In this document: positions 32,712 through 39,892 of the stretch, piece after piece
Layout of the letters: the number at the start of each line of letters is the position of its first letter
Numbering within the stretch: the stretch's first letter is position 1
Assembly: GCA_046160865.1 (NCBI GenBank)
Contig: JBJXHG010000046.1
Span: 1-51,648, forward strand
From: JBJXHG01 sp046160865
GTDB taxonomy: Bacteria; Planctomycetota; UBA1135; GCA-002686595
DNA length: 51,648 nt
Direction: 5' to 3'
Made by a program: the position numbers and the translations under genes
Notes under the pieces: model-generated
Told to the model about the DNA's origin: nothing
The model's database searches: none
What the model saw: only the letters and a program-made list of their open reading frames with translations

Positions 32712-33299
32712 ATGGGAGAGCGCGCACTCGACTCGCTCGTCGACGTCGTCGATTCGGTGGAAGGCTGGCTGTCGCGCGAGCAGGCGGCGCTCCTCATCGA
32801 GCTCGCCGCGGCCGTGCCGGCTGACGAGGCGATCGTCGAGATCGGCAACTATCGCGGGCGCTCGACCGTCGCTCTCGGCCTCGGCGCCGAGCTCGGTGGC
32901 GCGACCGTGTACAGCGTAGACCCGCACGACGTGTTCGCCGGTGCGCGCGGCGGGCGTTTCGGCCCGCACGACCAAGCGCAGCTCTACGCGAACCTCGTGC
33001 GCACCAGTGTCGGAGCGCGCGTGCGCGTGATCGGCCTGCGCTCGCAGCAAGTCGCGCAGTCGTGGCCGCAACGCGACGTGCGCCTCCTGTTTCTCGATGG
33101 CGACCACCGCTACGCCGCCGTACGCGGCGACTACGAGTCCTGGGAGCCGCACCTGTTGCCGGATGCCGAAGTGCTCTTCGACGACTGCGACTTCACGGAT
33201 GTCGATCGATGGATCGGCGAGCTCGTCGCCGCGGGCCGCGTGCGCGCGATCGAGCGCGTCGGAAAGCTCGCGCGCTGCCGGCGCAGCGCGTCTGCGTGA
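32712..33299 (+). CDS. Class I SAM-dependent methyltransferase (Methyltransf_24 type)
   Basis: The 195-residue protein shows motif I IVEIGNYRGRSTVALGLGAE, the acidic VYSVDPHDVFAG, and LLFLDGDHRYAAVRGDYESW (D-G-D-H), as in Methyltransf_24 and cephalosporin-hydroxylase-like enzymes that act near glycosyltransferases. Substrate unknown. ATG 32712 (GERALDSLVD) is preferred over ATG 32649, whose extra 21 codons have poor codon bias (GTA, CAC, GGT, GCA). The 35-98-nt divergent region is shared with the ABC operon. Confidence 0.82.
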   Translation: MGERALDSLVDVVDSVEGWLSREQAALLIELAAAVPADEAIVEIGNYRGRSTVALGLGAELGGATVYSVDPHDVFAGARGGRFGPHDQAQLYANLVRTSVGARVRVIGLRSQQVAQSWPQRDVRLLFLDGDHRYAAVRGDYESWEPHLLPDAEVLFDDCDFTDVDRWIGELVAAGRVRAIERVGKLARCRRSASA

Positions 33300-33317
33300 C
33301 ACGCACGGCCTGCGCGC

Positions 33318-34187
33318 TCAGCGCTGCGCCGCCGAGAGCGCGCGATCGATGAACGCGCACACGCGCTCGCGCCACTCCTTCGTCTGCTGGAAGCCGCCGG
33401 CGCCATGCAAGCCGCGCGTTTCGAGGAACTCCTTCGGCTCGGGAGCGCGCTCGAAGAGCAGCTTGCCGTGCGCGATCGGCACGACCTCGTCGCCTGGGCT
33501 GTGCACGACGAGCAGCGGCAGCGCGAGCCGCGCCATCTTCGCGGCCGAATCGAAGCGCACGCGCGCCAGCCAGCGCACCGGTAGCCACGGATAGCGTTGC
33601 GCGCCGATGTCGGGCATGGACGTGAACGTGTTCTCGAGGACGAGCGCGGCGCACGGACGTCGCAGCGCCAGCTCGACGCCGACCGCGCCGCCGAGCGACT
33701 CGCCGAAGACCACGATCTCGTGCGCCGCGAAGCCCGACTCGCGCACGAGGAACGCGTGAGCGCGCTCCGCGTCGGTGTACGTGCCCGCTTCGGTGGGACG
33801 GCCGCGGCTCTGGCCGTATCCGCGGTAGTCGAACAGCAAGACGCCGAAGCCGCGCCGCACGAACACGTCGGCCAAGCCGAGCCGGCGTTCGATGTTGCCG
33901 GCGTTGCCGTGGCACACGAGCACGGCGCCGCGCGTCTTCGTTGCGCCGCGCGCGTCTTGCGCCGGGATCCACCAAGCGTGGATGCGCGCGCCGTCGTCGG
34001 TCGCGAGCTCGACGTTCTGAAACGTCAGGCCGAGCGCGCTCGGATCGCGCTTCGGCGGCGGAGCGACCGCGAACACGAGCCTCTCCTGCCAAACGTAGAA
34101 CGCGAGGCAGACGAGCGCATAGATCCCCGCACCGATCGCTGCTTCGAGGAACAACTGCGGACTCCGACGCGGAGTGCTCCGCGACAT
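33318..34187 (-). CDS. Membrane-anchored alpha/beta hydrolase
   Basis: The 289-residue protein has one N-terminal helix (FLEAAIGAGIYALVCLAFYVW), then an alpha/beta-hydrolase fold: oxyanion segment AVLVCHGNAGNIERR, FDYRGYGQSRG, nucleophile elbow VFGESLGGAVGVELA (Ser), the Asp loop LLVVHSPGDEVVPIAHG and the His region LHGAGGF. It resembles the BEM46/ABHD13-like group with HGNAGN. Probably an esterase or peptidase at the membrane; substrate unknown. ATG 34187 has TACGGT 9 nt upstream. It is divergent from the glutaredoxin-FHA gene with 61 nt between start codons. Confidence 0.87.
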   Translation of the reverse strand: MSRSTPRRSPQLFLEAAIGAGIYALVCLAFYVWQERLVFAVAPPPKRDPSALGLTFQNVELATDDGARIHAWWIPAQDARGATKTRGAVLVCHGNAGNIERRLGLADVFVRRGFGVLLFDYRGYGQSRGRPTEAGTYTDAERAHAFLVRESGFAAHEIVVFGESLGGAVGVELALRRPCAALVLENTFTSMPDIGAQRYPWLPVRWLARVRFDSAAKMARLALPLLVVHSPGDEVVPIAHGKLLFERAPEPKEFLETRGLHGAGGFQQTKEWRERVCAFIDRALSAAQR

Positions 34188-34196
34188 TGGCGGGCA

Positions 34197-34202
34197 ACCG
34201 TA
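34197..34202 (-). promoter_or_regulatory. Putative -10 hexamer TACGGT for the alpha/beta hydrolase
   Basis: On the minus strand TACGGT ends 9 nt before ATG 34187. It faces a TACGAT on the other strand at 34236-34241, so both divergent genes would have nearly leaderless mRNAs from a 61-bp region. Confidence 0.4.
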
Positions 34203-34235
34203 TCCCGAGCGCGCGCACGCGGCAAGGCACGCCGC

Positions 34236-34241
34236 TACGAT
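34236..34241 (+). promoter_or_regulatory. Putative -10 hexamer TACGAT for the glutaredoxin-FHA gene
   Basis: TACGAT ends 7 nt before ATG 34249, placing the expected transcription start at that ATG. ATG 34240 overlaps the hexamer and ATG 34174 lies upstream of it, so 34249 is the favoured start. Confidence 0.45.
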
Positions 34242-34248
34242 GGCGCGC

Positions 34249-35304
34249 ATGGACGAAACGCACGACGAGCGCACACGCGCGAGTGCGCGGCGGATCGCGA
34301 TGACGCTGTACACGCGCGCGGAGTGCCCACTGTGCGACGAGATGAAAGCCGAGATCGCGCGCGCGGACGTCGCGCAGCAAGCGGACCTCGAGGTGATCGA
34401 CATCGACGGCGATCCGGCTCTCGTCGCGCAGCACGGGAACTCGATCCCCGTGCTCGTGATCGGAGGCCGGCCGGCGTTCAAGGGACGCTGCACCGCGGAG
34501 GAGCTGCGCAAGAAGCTCGCGCGCCGCAGTGCGGAGCTCGACGCATCCCCGGCCGCGCGCGTCTACATCCTCGCGGGTCCGGATCTCGGCAAGAGCGTCG
34601 AGGTGCGCGACGGCGCGACGCTCGGTCGCAGCCCCGAGTGCACCGTCCACGTGCGCGATGCATCCGTGAGCCGCGTCCATGCGCGCATCGAGAGCGACGC
34701 GGGACGCTTCCGCATCGTCGACGCGGGCTCGCGCAACGGCCTCACGCGCAGCGGCAAGCGCGAGGCGTCGATCGAGCTCGACGACGGCGACGAGTTCGCG
34801 CTTGGCGAGGTGCTGCTGCGCTTCCGCCGCGCGGCACCGCCGCCGGCGGCGTCAGCGCCGTCGACCGCGCGCGCGACGGACACGCAGCGAGCGCTCGAGC
34901 GACAAGTCGCGGCAGCGAGCAACACGGATCGCGCCGCGTCGAGCGACATCGAGCTCGAAGGCGAATGGTCGGAAGCGCCGGCGAGCCCACTCGCGCAGAC
35001 TTCCGTGCGCCGCGCCGCGGTGGTTCCTGCGCCGCAAGCCGCTGCCAGCGCGCCGAGCGCGGTCGATCCCGCGCGACGCGCGACGACACCGCTGCGGACG
35101 GGCGGGCTCGCGCAGCGTGCGCGAGCACCGCAGCGCAGCGGACTCTTCGGCGCCGATCTCGGGCAGCTTCCGTGGTGGATCCGCGCGTTGCTCTTCGCCG
35201 GCGCACTCGCGCTCGCGGCCGTGCTGTTCGTGCTCGCGTTCCAGGGCACGCGCCTGTTGAAAGGGCACCGGCAATCGTCGGAGGTAGCGGTTCCCGGCGA
35301 CTGA
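34249..35304 (+). CDS. Glutaredoxin-like/FHA fusion protein with C-terminal TM helix
   Basis: The 351-residue protein joins three parts. Residues 18-92 are a glutaredoxin-like (DUF836-type) fold: MTLYTRAECPLCDEMKAEIA with C26-P-L-C29, and the cis-Pro loop NSIPVLVIGG. Residues about 104-194 are a forkhead-associated domain with GRSPE (126-130), SRVHARIE (141-148) and the Asn-Gly pair at 163-164, which recognise phosphothreonine. A ~110-residue Ala/Pro/Arg-rich linker leads to a single helix (309-331). A redox domain coupled to a phosphopeptide reader at the membrane suggests signalling; no kinase is next to it. I know of no named family with this order. Confidence 0.85.
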   Translation: MDETHDERTRASARRIAMTLYTRAECPLCDEMKAEIARADVAQQADLEVIDIDGDPALVAQHGNSIPVLVIGGRPAFKGRCTAEELRKKLARRSAELDASPAARVYILAGPDLGKSVEVRDGATLGRSPECTVHVRDASVSRVHARIESDAGRFRIVDAGSRNGLTRSGKREASIELDDGDEFALGEVLLRFRRAAPPPAASAPSTARATDTQRALERQVAAASNTDRAASSDIELEGEWSEAPASPLAQTSVRRAAVVPAPQAAASAPSAVDPARRATTPLRTGGLAQRARAPQRSGLFGADLGQLPWWIRALLFAGALALAAVLFVLAFQGTRLLKGHRQSSEVAVPGD

Positions 35305-35330
35305 CCGCACTCGTCGCGGCCTTCGAGTCA

Positions 35331-35491
35331 GAGCACGTCCTAAGACCTCGCCGGGCTTCGGGCGGCTGCGCCGCCGCGTCGCGGCGTCGAACCTCCTCTG
35401 CGTATTTCTTCGTCAATACGCATCGTCGGCTCTCCTTGTGCCGCATCGGCTCGCTCGCCCTCGGGCCGCGGCGAGGTCTTAGGACGTGCTC
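35331..35491. repeat. Palindromic element C (161 bp) with perfect 22-bp terminal inverted repeats
   Basis: Terminal arms 35331-35352 and 35470-35491 (inner part CCTAAGACCTCGCC / GGCGAGGTCTTAGG) are perfect complements. A central hairpin TGCGTATT (35399-35406), 8-nt loop TCTTCGTC and AATACGCA (35415-35422) lies inside. Element D at 42794-42954 is the same length, inverted, and differs at 17 of 161 positions by my count. MITE-like; no clear target-site duplication and no transposase of its own. The remaining gap to 35608 holds nothing recognisable. Confidence 0.9.
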
Positions 35492-35608
35492 CTAGTGGCC
35501 CGCCGTGAAAGGCGCCTCGATCGCTCAAGGTTCGGGCCGCGTCGACCCGAAGGATGGCGACGCTCATCGGCGCGCGCATCGCTCGCACGTGCGCTGGACG
35601 TTTTCTGT

Positions 35609-36673
35609 ATGGAAGTTTCTCCGCTGCTCCACGCGCTGTGCCGGCCGCTGCGCCTCGCGCGAACCGACCTTGGCGCCTCCGCCCGCAAGACGTGGACGAT
35701 CGCGCCCGGACTGCGCACGCGCCGCCGGCGCGCCCACTATCTCGACGGACAACTCGAGCGCGTGATCGCGACGCACCGCGAGACGAGCATGCCGTACGAG
35801 ATCGCGCGCCTGTCCGACGGCTTCGTCGACCATGCGCCGACGATCGGCTTCTCGTTCGCGAACGCGCGTTTGCTCGATGGCTGCCTGTACGCGGGGCGCT
35901 TGCGCTACGTCACGAGCGACAAGCGTCCGGCGTACTTGGACCTGCGCGGCGTCGAAGCGCGCGAGCTCGGTGTGCTGAGCTCCTCTTACATCGGCAATCG
36001 TTACTTCGGCCACTGGATGACGGACGACTCGACCTTGCAGCGCGCCGCACGCCGCATCGGTCCGCCGATCGCGGGCGTCCGGCCGAGCTATGTCCACCGC
36101 GAGGGCTACGAGCGCATCCTCGATCTCGGGCGTGACTTCGTCGAGCGTGCGCGGTTCGACGAGCTCGTCGTGATCGACGATCACGGCATGAATCCGGATC
36201 GCGTCGCGCGCTTGCGCGAGCTGCGCGCGTGCTTCGCGCCGTATCGCGCCGCGCAGCCGGCGACGGGCGTGTACATCCGCCACGGCAAGAGCGGCGAGCC
36301 GCGCCACCTCCAAGGCGAAGCCGAGGTCGAGGCGTGTCTCGCGCGCCGCGGATTCGTATCGATCGAGCCCGAGAGCATGACGCCGGAACAAGTCGTGCGC
36401 GTTCTCTCCGGAGCGAGCACCGTCGTCGGTCTCGAGAGCAGCGCGATGGCGCCCGGCATCCTGGCACTCGCGGACGGTGGCGCGTGGCTCAACCTGCTGC
36501 CGCCCGAGCGCTTCAACAATATCTTCAAGGACTATCTCGACGCGCTCGAGATGCACTATGGCTTCGTCGTCGGTCAGCCGGTCGACGGCGGATTCCGTCT
36601 CGACACGGGCGAGATCGAGCGCACGCTCGACTTGCTCGACCGAGCGCGCGCTCAGGCGCGTGCAGCCGCGTAA
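35609..36673 (+). CDS. Glycosyltransferase family 61 (DUF563) protein
   Basis: The 354-residue protein matches DUF563/GT61: central SSSYIGNRYFGHWMTDDSTL (with the G-H-W segment typical of the family), VYIRHGKSGEPRHL, EPESMTPEQVVRVLSGASTVVGLESSAMA and GAWLNLLPP. GT61 enzymes attach xylose, GlcNAc or related sugars to glycans. No membrane helix. ATG 35609 is used because the upstream in-frame extension runs into palindromic element C and lacks similarity. Its last 22 nt overlap the end of the convergent GT4 gene. Confidence 0.85.
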   Translation: MEVSPLLHALCRPLRLARTDLGASARKTWTIAPGLRTRRRRAHYLDGQLERVIATHRETSMPYEIARLSDGFVDHAPTIGFSFANARLLDGCLYAGRLRYVTSDKRPAYLDLRGVEARELGVLSSSYIGNRYFGHWMTDDSTLQRAARRIGPPIAGVRPSYVHREGYERILDLGRDFVERARFDELVVIDDHGMNPDRVARLRELRACFAPYRAAQPATGVYIRHGKSGEPRHLQGEAEVEACLARRGFVSIEPESMTPEQVVRVLSGASTVVGLESSAMAPGILALADGGAWLNLLPPERFNNIFKDYLDALEMHYGFVVGQPVDGGFRLDTGEIERTLDLLDRARAQARAAA

Positions 36674-37770
36674 CACGCTTCGAGCCACGCGTCCGCGGAG
36701 CGGTCCCACGAGTACGCGTTCGCGCGCTCGGCTGCGGCCTCGAGCTGTGCCGGCGAAGCGCTCAGCGCCGTGCGGATCTTCGCCGCGCATTCGACCGGAT
36801 CGTCGGGCGAGAAATCCGGCGCGCCCGCCGCGACTTCCGTGAGCGCGCTGCCGCGGGCGACGCACAGCGGCACGCGCGCGCGCAAGGCCTCGAGCGCCGG
36901 GATGCCGAAGCCTTCAATGCGCGCCGGCAGCACGACGCACGCCGCTTGCGCGTACAAACGCGGCAGCTGGTCCTCCTCGAACGCGCCGAGGAAGCGCACG
37001 CGGGTGAACACGCCGAGCTCCACCGCGAGCTCCTCGAGCCGTTTCGCCTCGCGTCCTTTCGTGCGCCCCGCGAGCCACAACGTCGGCAAGCCGGGATCCG
37101 CCTGCAGCGCGCGCAGCAGGAGATCGAGATTCTTGCGCGGCTCGAGATGGCCGACGTACAGGAGCGGCGCGCCGAGCGTTTGCTCGCGCGGCAAAGGTGT
37201 CAGATGGTCCGCGGCGTTCGGCACTACGGCGATGCGCGCGCGCTCGACCTCGAGCTGCGCTTCGAGCGCCGCGCGCATCGTCTCGCTGACGGTGATCACG
37301 CTGCGCGCGCGCCGCACGGCTTGGTCGAGCACCTTGCGCGCGAGGAAGCGCTCGGGCGCGGAGGTGAGCTTGCGCTCCAGCCGGCGCAGGTCGTGGATCG
37401 TGACCGTGAGCGGAACTTGCGCGCTCAGGCCGGTGAGCTTCGGCACGGGCAGGTGCCCGGTGTGCACCAGATCGAACGGCGCGCCGCGTGCGCGCGCCGC
37501 GGCGAGCACCGGGCCGAGCGCGCGCGTTTCGGCGCGCACGCGCCACAACGCCGGCGTTGCAGGAACCGGCGACGCGAGCCGCTGGATCGTGCGCGGCAAG
37601 GCGAACGGCAGCGGCGTGGCCCCTTCGAGGATGACGAGCTCTCCGCCGTGCGCCTGCAAGCGCGCCGCGAGTCGCGGCAACAGCTCGGCATTGTGGCGAC
37701 GCACGCCGCCCATCGGTTGCGCGAGTGCCGCGCCGAGAACGAGCACGCGCACAGGACGGCGCGTGTTCAT
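36652..37770 (-). CDS. Glycosyltransferase family 4 (GT-B), downstream of a pair
   Basis: The 372-residue GT-B enzyme opens with RVLVLGAALAQPMGGVRRHN (glycine-rich acceptor loop). The C-terminal donor domain has LLYVGHLEPRKNLDLLLRAL, LWLAGRTKGREAKRLEEL, RVRFLGAFEEDQLPRLYAQA and the catalytic LPARIEGFGIPALEALRARV (E-x7-E). It probably adds a sugar to a surface glycan. It overlaps the preceding GT4 gene by 4 nt (ATGA), so the two form a coupled pair, and its 3' end overlaps the convergent GT61 gene by 22 nt. Confidence 0.9.
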   Translation of the reverse strand: MNTRRPVRVLVLGAALAQPMGGVRRHNAELLPRLAARLQAHGGELVILEGATPLPFALPRTIQRLASPVPATPALWRVRAETRALGPVLAAARARGAPFDLVHTGHLPVPKLTGLSAQVPLTVTIHDLRRLERKLTSAPERFLARKVLDQAVRRARSVITVSETMRAALEAQLEVERARIAVVPNAADHLTPLPREQTLGAPLLYVGHLEPRKNLDLLLRALQADPGLPTLWLAGRTKGREAKRLEELAVELGVFTRVRFLGAFEEDQLPRLYAQAACVVLPARIEGFGIPALEALRARVPLCVARGSALTEVAAGAPDFSPDDPVECAAKIRTALSASPAQLEAAAERANAYSWDRSADAWLEACYAAARA

Positions 37771-38810
37771 GCGAGCTGCTCCCAGAGTTTCTCCACTTGC
37801 TCGGCCGCGCGGTCCCACGAAAACTCGCGTGCGCGCGCGATCGACGGCGCGCGCAGCGCTTCGCGTTCCGCGACCGCGCGCGCGAGGCCGTCCGCGACCG
37901 AGCCGGCGTCGGAAGGATCGACGACGATTCCGGCGTTGCCCGCGATCTCGGCTTGTGCGCTGTCCTTCGGCACGAGCACGGGCGTTCCGCACGCCAGCGC
38001 CTCGAGCACCGGCAGACCGAAGCCCTCGGAGTGCGACAGCACCGGCACGACGCACGCCAAGCGCAGCAGCGAAGGTAGATCGCGCTCGTCGATCTCGTCC
38101 GGTGTCGACACGTAACGCGAGAGCCCGAGGCGTGCGACGCGGCCGAGGTCTTTGCGCAGTTGCGGCGTGTCGCCGCCGCTCACTACGAGCTGGAGCGGCG
38201 GTCCGTTGCGTCGTCGCAGCTCGGCCAGGCCGTCGATCACGGCGGAAAGGTTCTTCTTGGGACGCACGGCGTTCAAGCAGAGAGCGAGCGGGATCTGCGG
38301 CAGTCGGTAGCGGCCGAGCGCGACTTCGTCGATCGTGCCCGGCGGCGGCTCGTCGCAGAACGGCGCCTCGATACCCCAGTGCACCACGTGCACCTTGTTC
38401 CCGAGCGGAACGATGCGGCGCCGGAGCTCACGCGCGACGAACTCGGTCGGGACGATCGTCGCGTCCGCGATGCGCGTACCGAAGCACGCCCACGCGCGGT
38501 GCGCGAAGCCGGCGTTCTCGCGGACACGGTGCCGCCACGGCAGCTCGTGCACCGTTTGCACGCGCCAGCCGCCGCCGCGCAGCGGAAACGCGGAGAACGG
38601 CGAGTGGATCCCGGCGAGCTTTTCGGTGCTCGCAGCGCGCGCCAAATCCGTTTGTCGCCAGGATGCGAGACGGGCGTCGCGCGGCGGCGACAAGCGCACG
38701 ATCACGTGCCGCCCACGGCGCTCGAGCGCCGCGAGAAGACTGCCCGTCGCACGCGTGACTCCGCGTGGGTGGGGGCGCACGAGCGGTGTGACGTCGAATC
38801 CGATGCGCAT
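37767..38810 (-). CDS. Glycosyltransferase family 4 (GT-B), upstream of a pair
   Basis: The 347-residue GT-B enzyme starts MRIGFDVTPLVRPHPRGVTR. Donor-domain motifs are LCLNAVRPKKNLSAVIDGLA, LQLVVSGGD, RYVSTPDEIDERDLPSLLRL and VPVLSHSEGFGLPVLEALAC (E-x7-E) followed by GTPVLVPKDSAQAEIAG. Related in layout to the next gene; the two may add successive sugars. ATG 38810 has TACGCT 10 nt upstream. It is divergent from the BamE-like lipoprotein genes. Confidence 0.9.
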   Translation of the reverse strand: MRIGFDVTPLVRPHPRGVTRATGSLLAALERRGRHVIVRLSPPRDARLASWRQTDLARAASTEKLAGIHSPFSAFPLRGGGWRVQTVHELPWRHRVRENAGFAHRAWACFGTRIADATIVPTEFVARELRRRIVPLGNKVHVVHWGIEAPFCDEPPPGTIDEVALGRYRLPQIPLALCLNAVRPKKNLSAVIDGLAELRRRNGPPLQLVVSGGDTPQLRKDLGRVARLGLSRYVSTPDEIDERDLPSLLRLACVVPVLSHSEGFGLPVLEALACGTPVLVPKDSAQAEIAGNAGIVVDPSDAGSVADGLARAVAEREALRAPSIARAREFSWDRAAEQVEKLWEQLA

Positions 38811-38820
38811 CGAGCGCGAG

Positions 38821-38826
38821 AGCGTA
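38821..38826 (-). promoter_or_regulatory. Putative -10 hexamer TACGCT for the GT4 pair
   Basis: On the minus strand TACGCT ends 10 nt before ATG 38810, allowing only a 2-4-nt leader. No Shine-Dalgarno is visible. Confidence 0.4.
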
Positions 38827-39038
38827 CGCGCTGGCGCGCTCCCATCACCATGTCCGTTGCGCATCGTCGCGCTGGACGTCGAGAAATGCGGAGGCTGACA
38901 CCTCTGGCGACATGCGTGCGTCTGGCGCGCTGCTCCGACGTTTCGTAGGAATGGTGCCCCATGAACGCGCGGACCCGAGCAGCGGCTTCCCAAGTCCATC
39001 ACGGCCACTCCGGCCCGCAATCGGCTCGCCATGGACTG

Positions 39039-39437
39039 GTGAAGCCACTGCTACTCCACGGCATCGCGGCACTCGCGCTCTCACTCACAGCTACGGGCTG
39101 CTTCGTCTCCAGGGATCTCTTCAACGAGTCGCTGCGCAAGAAGCCTTTCGACCAGCTCGTGCCGGGGACGACGACGGCGGCGCAGGTCACCGAGCTGTTC
39201 GGCGCGCCCAACGAGGTCATCCAGCTCGGCACGCGCAGCGCGTACCGCTACGACTCGACGGTCGTGAAGAACGCCGGCTTCTCGATCATCGTCGTCACGT
39301 TCATCAACGCGGACAGCCGCTCCGATCGCGTGTGGATGTTCTTCGATTCGAAGGACGTGCTGACGCACTACGGCAAGACTCTCGATGCGCGCGACACGGA
39401 GCACGCGATGCCATGGCAGGAGCTCGGAGGGCACTGA
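39039..39437 (+). CDS. BamE/SmpA-like lipoprotein, first of a tandem pair
   Basis: The 132-residue product begins with a lipoprotein signal (KPLLLHGIAALALSLTATGC, Cys21). The mature part has the SmpA/OmlA/BamE-like pattern LVPGTTTAAQVTELFGAPNE followed by a strand pair (SAYRYDS, FSIIVVTFINADSRSDRVWM). BamE proteins assist outer-membrane protein insertion; this one is only a fold-level match. GTG 39039 is preferred because it places the Cys at a normal distance and the 26 codons upstream (from ATG 38961) have weak codon bias; ATG 38961 with TAGGAA 9 nt upstream is the alternative. The next gene encodes a second such lipoprotein. Confidence 0.75.
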   Translation: MKPLLLHGIAALALSLTATGCFVSRDLFNESLRKKPFDQLVPGTTTAAQVTELFGAPNEVIQLGTRSAYRYDSTVVKNAGFSIIVVTFINADSRSDRVWMFFDSKDVLTHYGKTLDARDTEHAMPWQELGGH

Positions 39438-39442
39438 TCCGC

Positions 39443-39892
39443 GTGCCGCGCGCGCGCCTCGCTGGCCTCGGCCTCGCGCTGTGCGTGTCGGCCGCCGCGA
39501 GCTGCGTCAGCTTCTCGTTCCGGCGCGCGACGCGCGAGACGCCGATCCAGGACGCCGAGCTCGAGCTGCTGGCGCCGGGACGGACGGAGATCGGCGAAGT
39601 GCTCGATCGATTCGGCGCACCGCTCTTCGTCTGGGAGTACAAGGGCGACGGCGCCGCGCTCGCGTACGGTGCTTTGCGCGACGACGAGCGCGGGATCCGC
39701 GTCAGCGTGCCGGTCGCGAACGAGTTCTCCGCGTCGTTCGACTACAGCGAATCCGACGCGCGGCTGCGCGGCATCGTGTTCCTGTTCGACGAGGGCGGCA
39801 CGCTCGAGCAATGGCGGCGCGGCTTGCTCGCGGACATCCGCGCCGAGACGTCGCCGCGCCGTCCGGCGCCGGTCGGCGAGGCGGAGCCGTGA
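39443..39892 (+). CDS. BamE/SmpA-like lipoprotein, second of a tandem pair
   Basis: The 149-residue product has a lipoprotein signal (ARLAGLGLALCVSAAASC) and the motif LLAPGRTEIGEVLDRFGAPL, parallel to the preceding gene's LVPGTTT...LFGAP, followed by strands SFDYSESDARLRGIVFLFDE. GTG 39443 puts the lipobox Cys at residue 21; ATG 39413, overlapping the previous gene by 25 nt, is possible. It ends in a 4-nt GTGA overlap with the molybdopterin oxidoreductase gene, so the three are probably one operon, although a shared task is not obvious. Confidence 0.72.
   Translation: MPRARLAGLGLALCVSAAASCVSFSFRRATRETPIQDAELELLAPGRTEIGEVLDRFGAPLFVWEYKGDGAALAYGALRDDERGIRVSVPVANEFSASFDYSESDARLRGIVFLFDEGGTLEQWRRGLLADIRAETSPRRPAPVGEAEP

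Noticed and set aside
35340..35421. 27-codon frame inside element C (RIDEEIRRGGSTPRRGGAAA), with a similar frame in element D
   Set aside because: The start codon is lost in D, the peptide changes follow the DNA palindrome rather than synonymous sites, and the stop lies in the terminal repeat; structure explains the conservation better.
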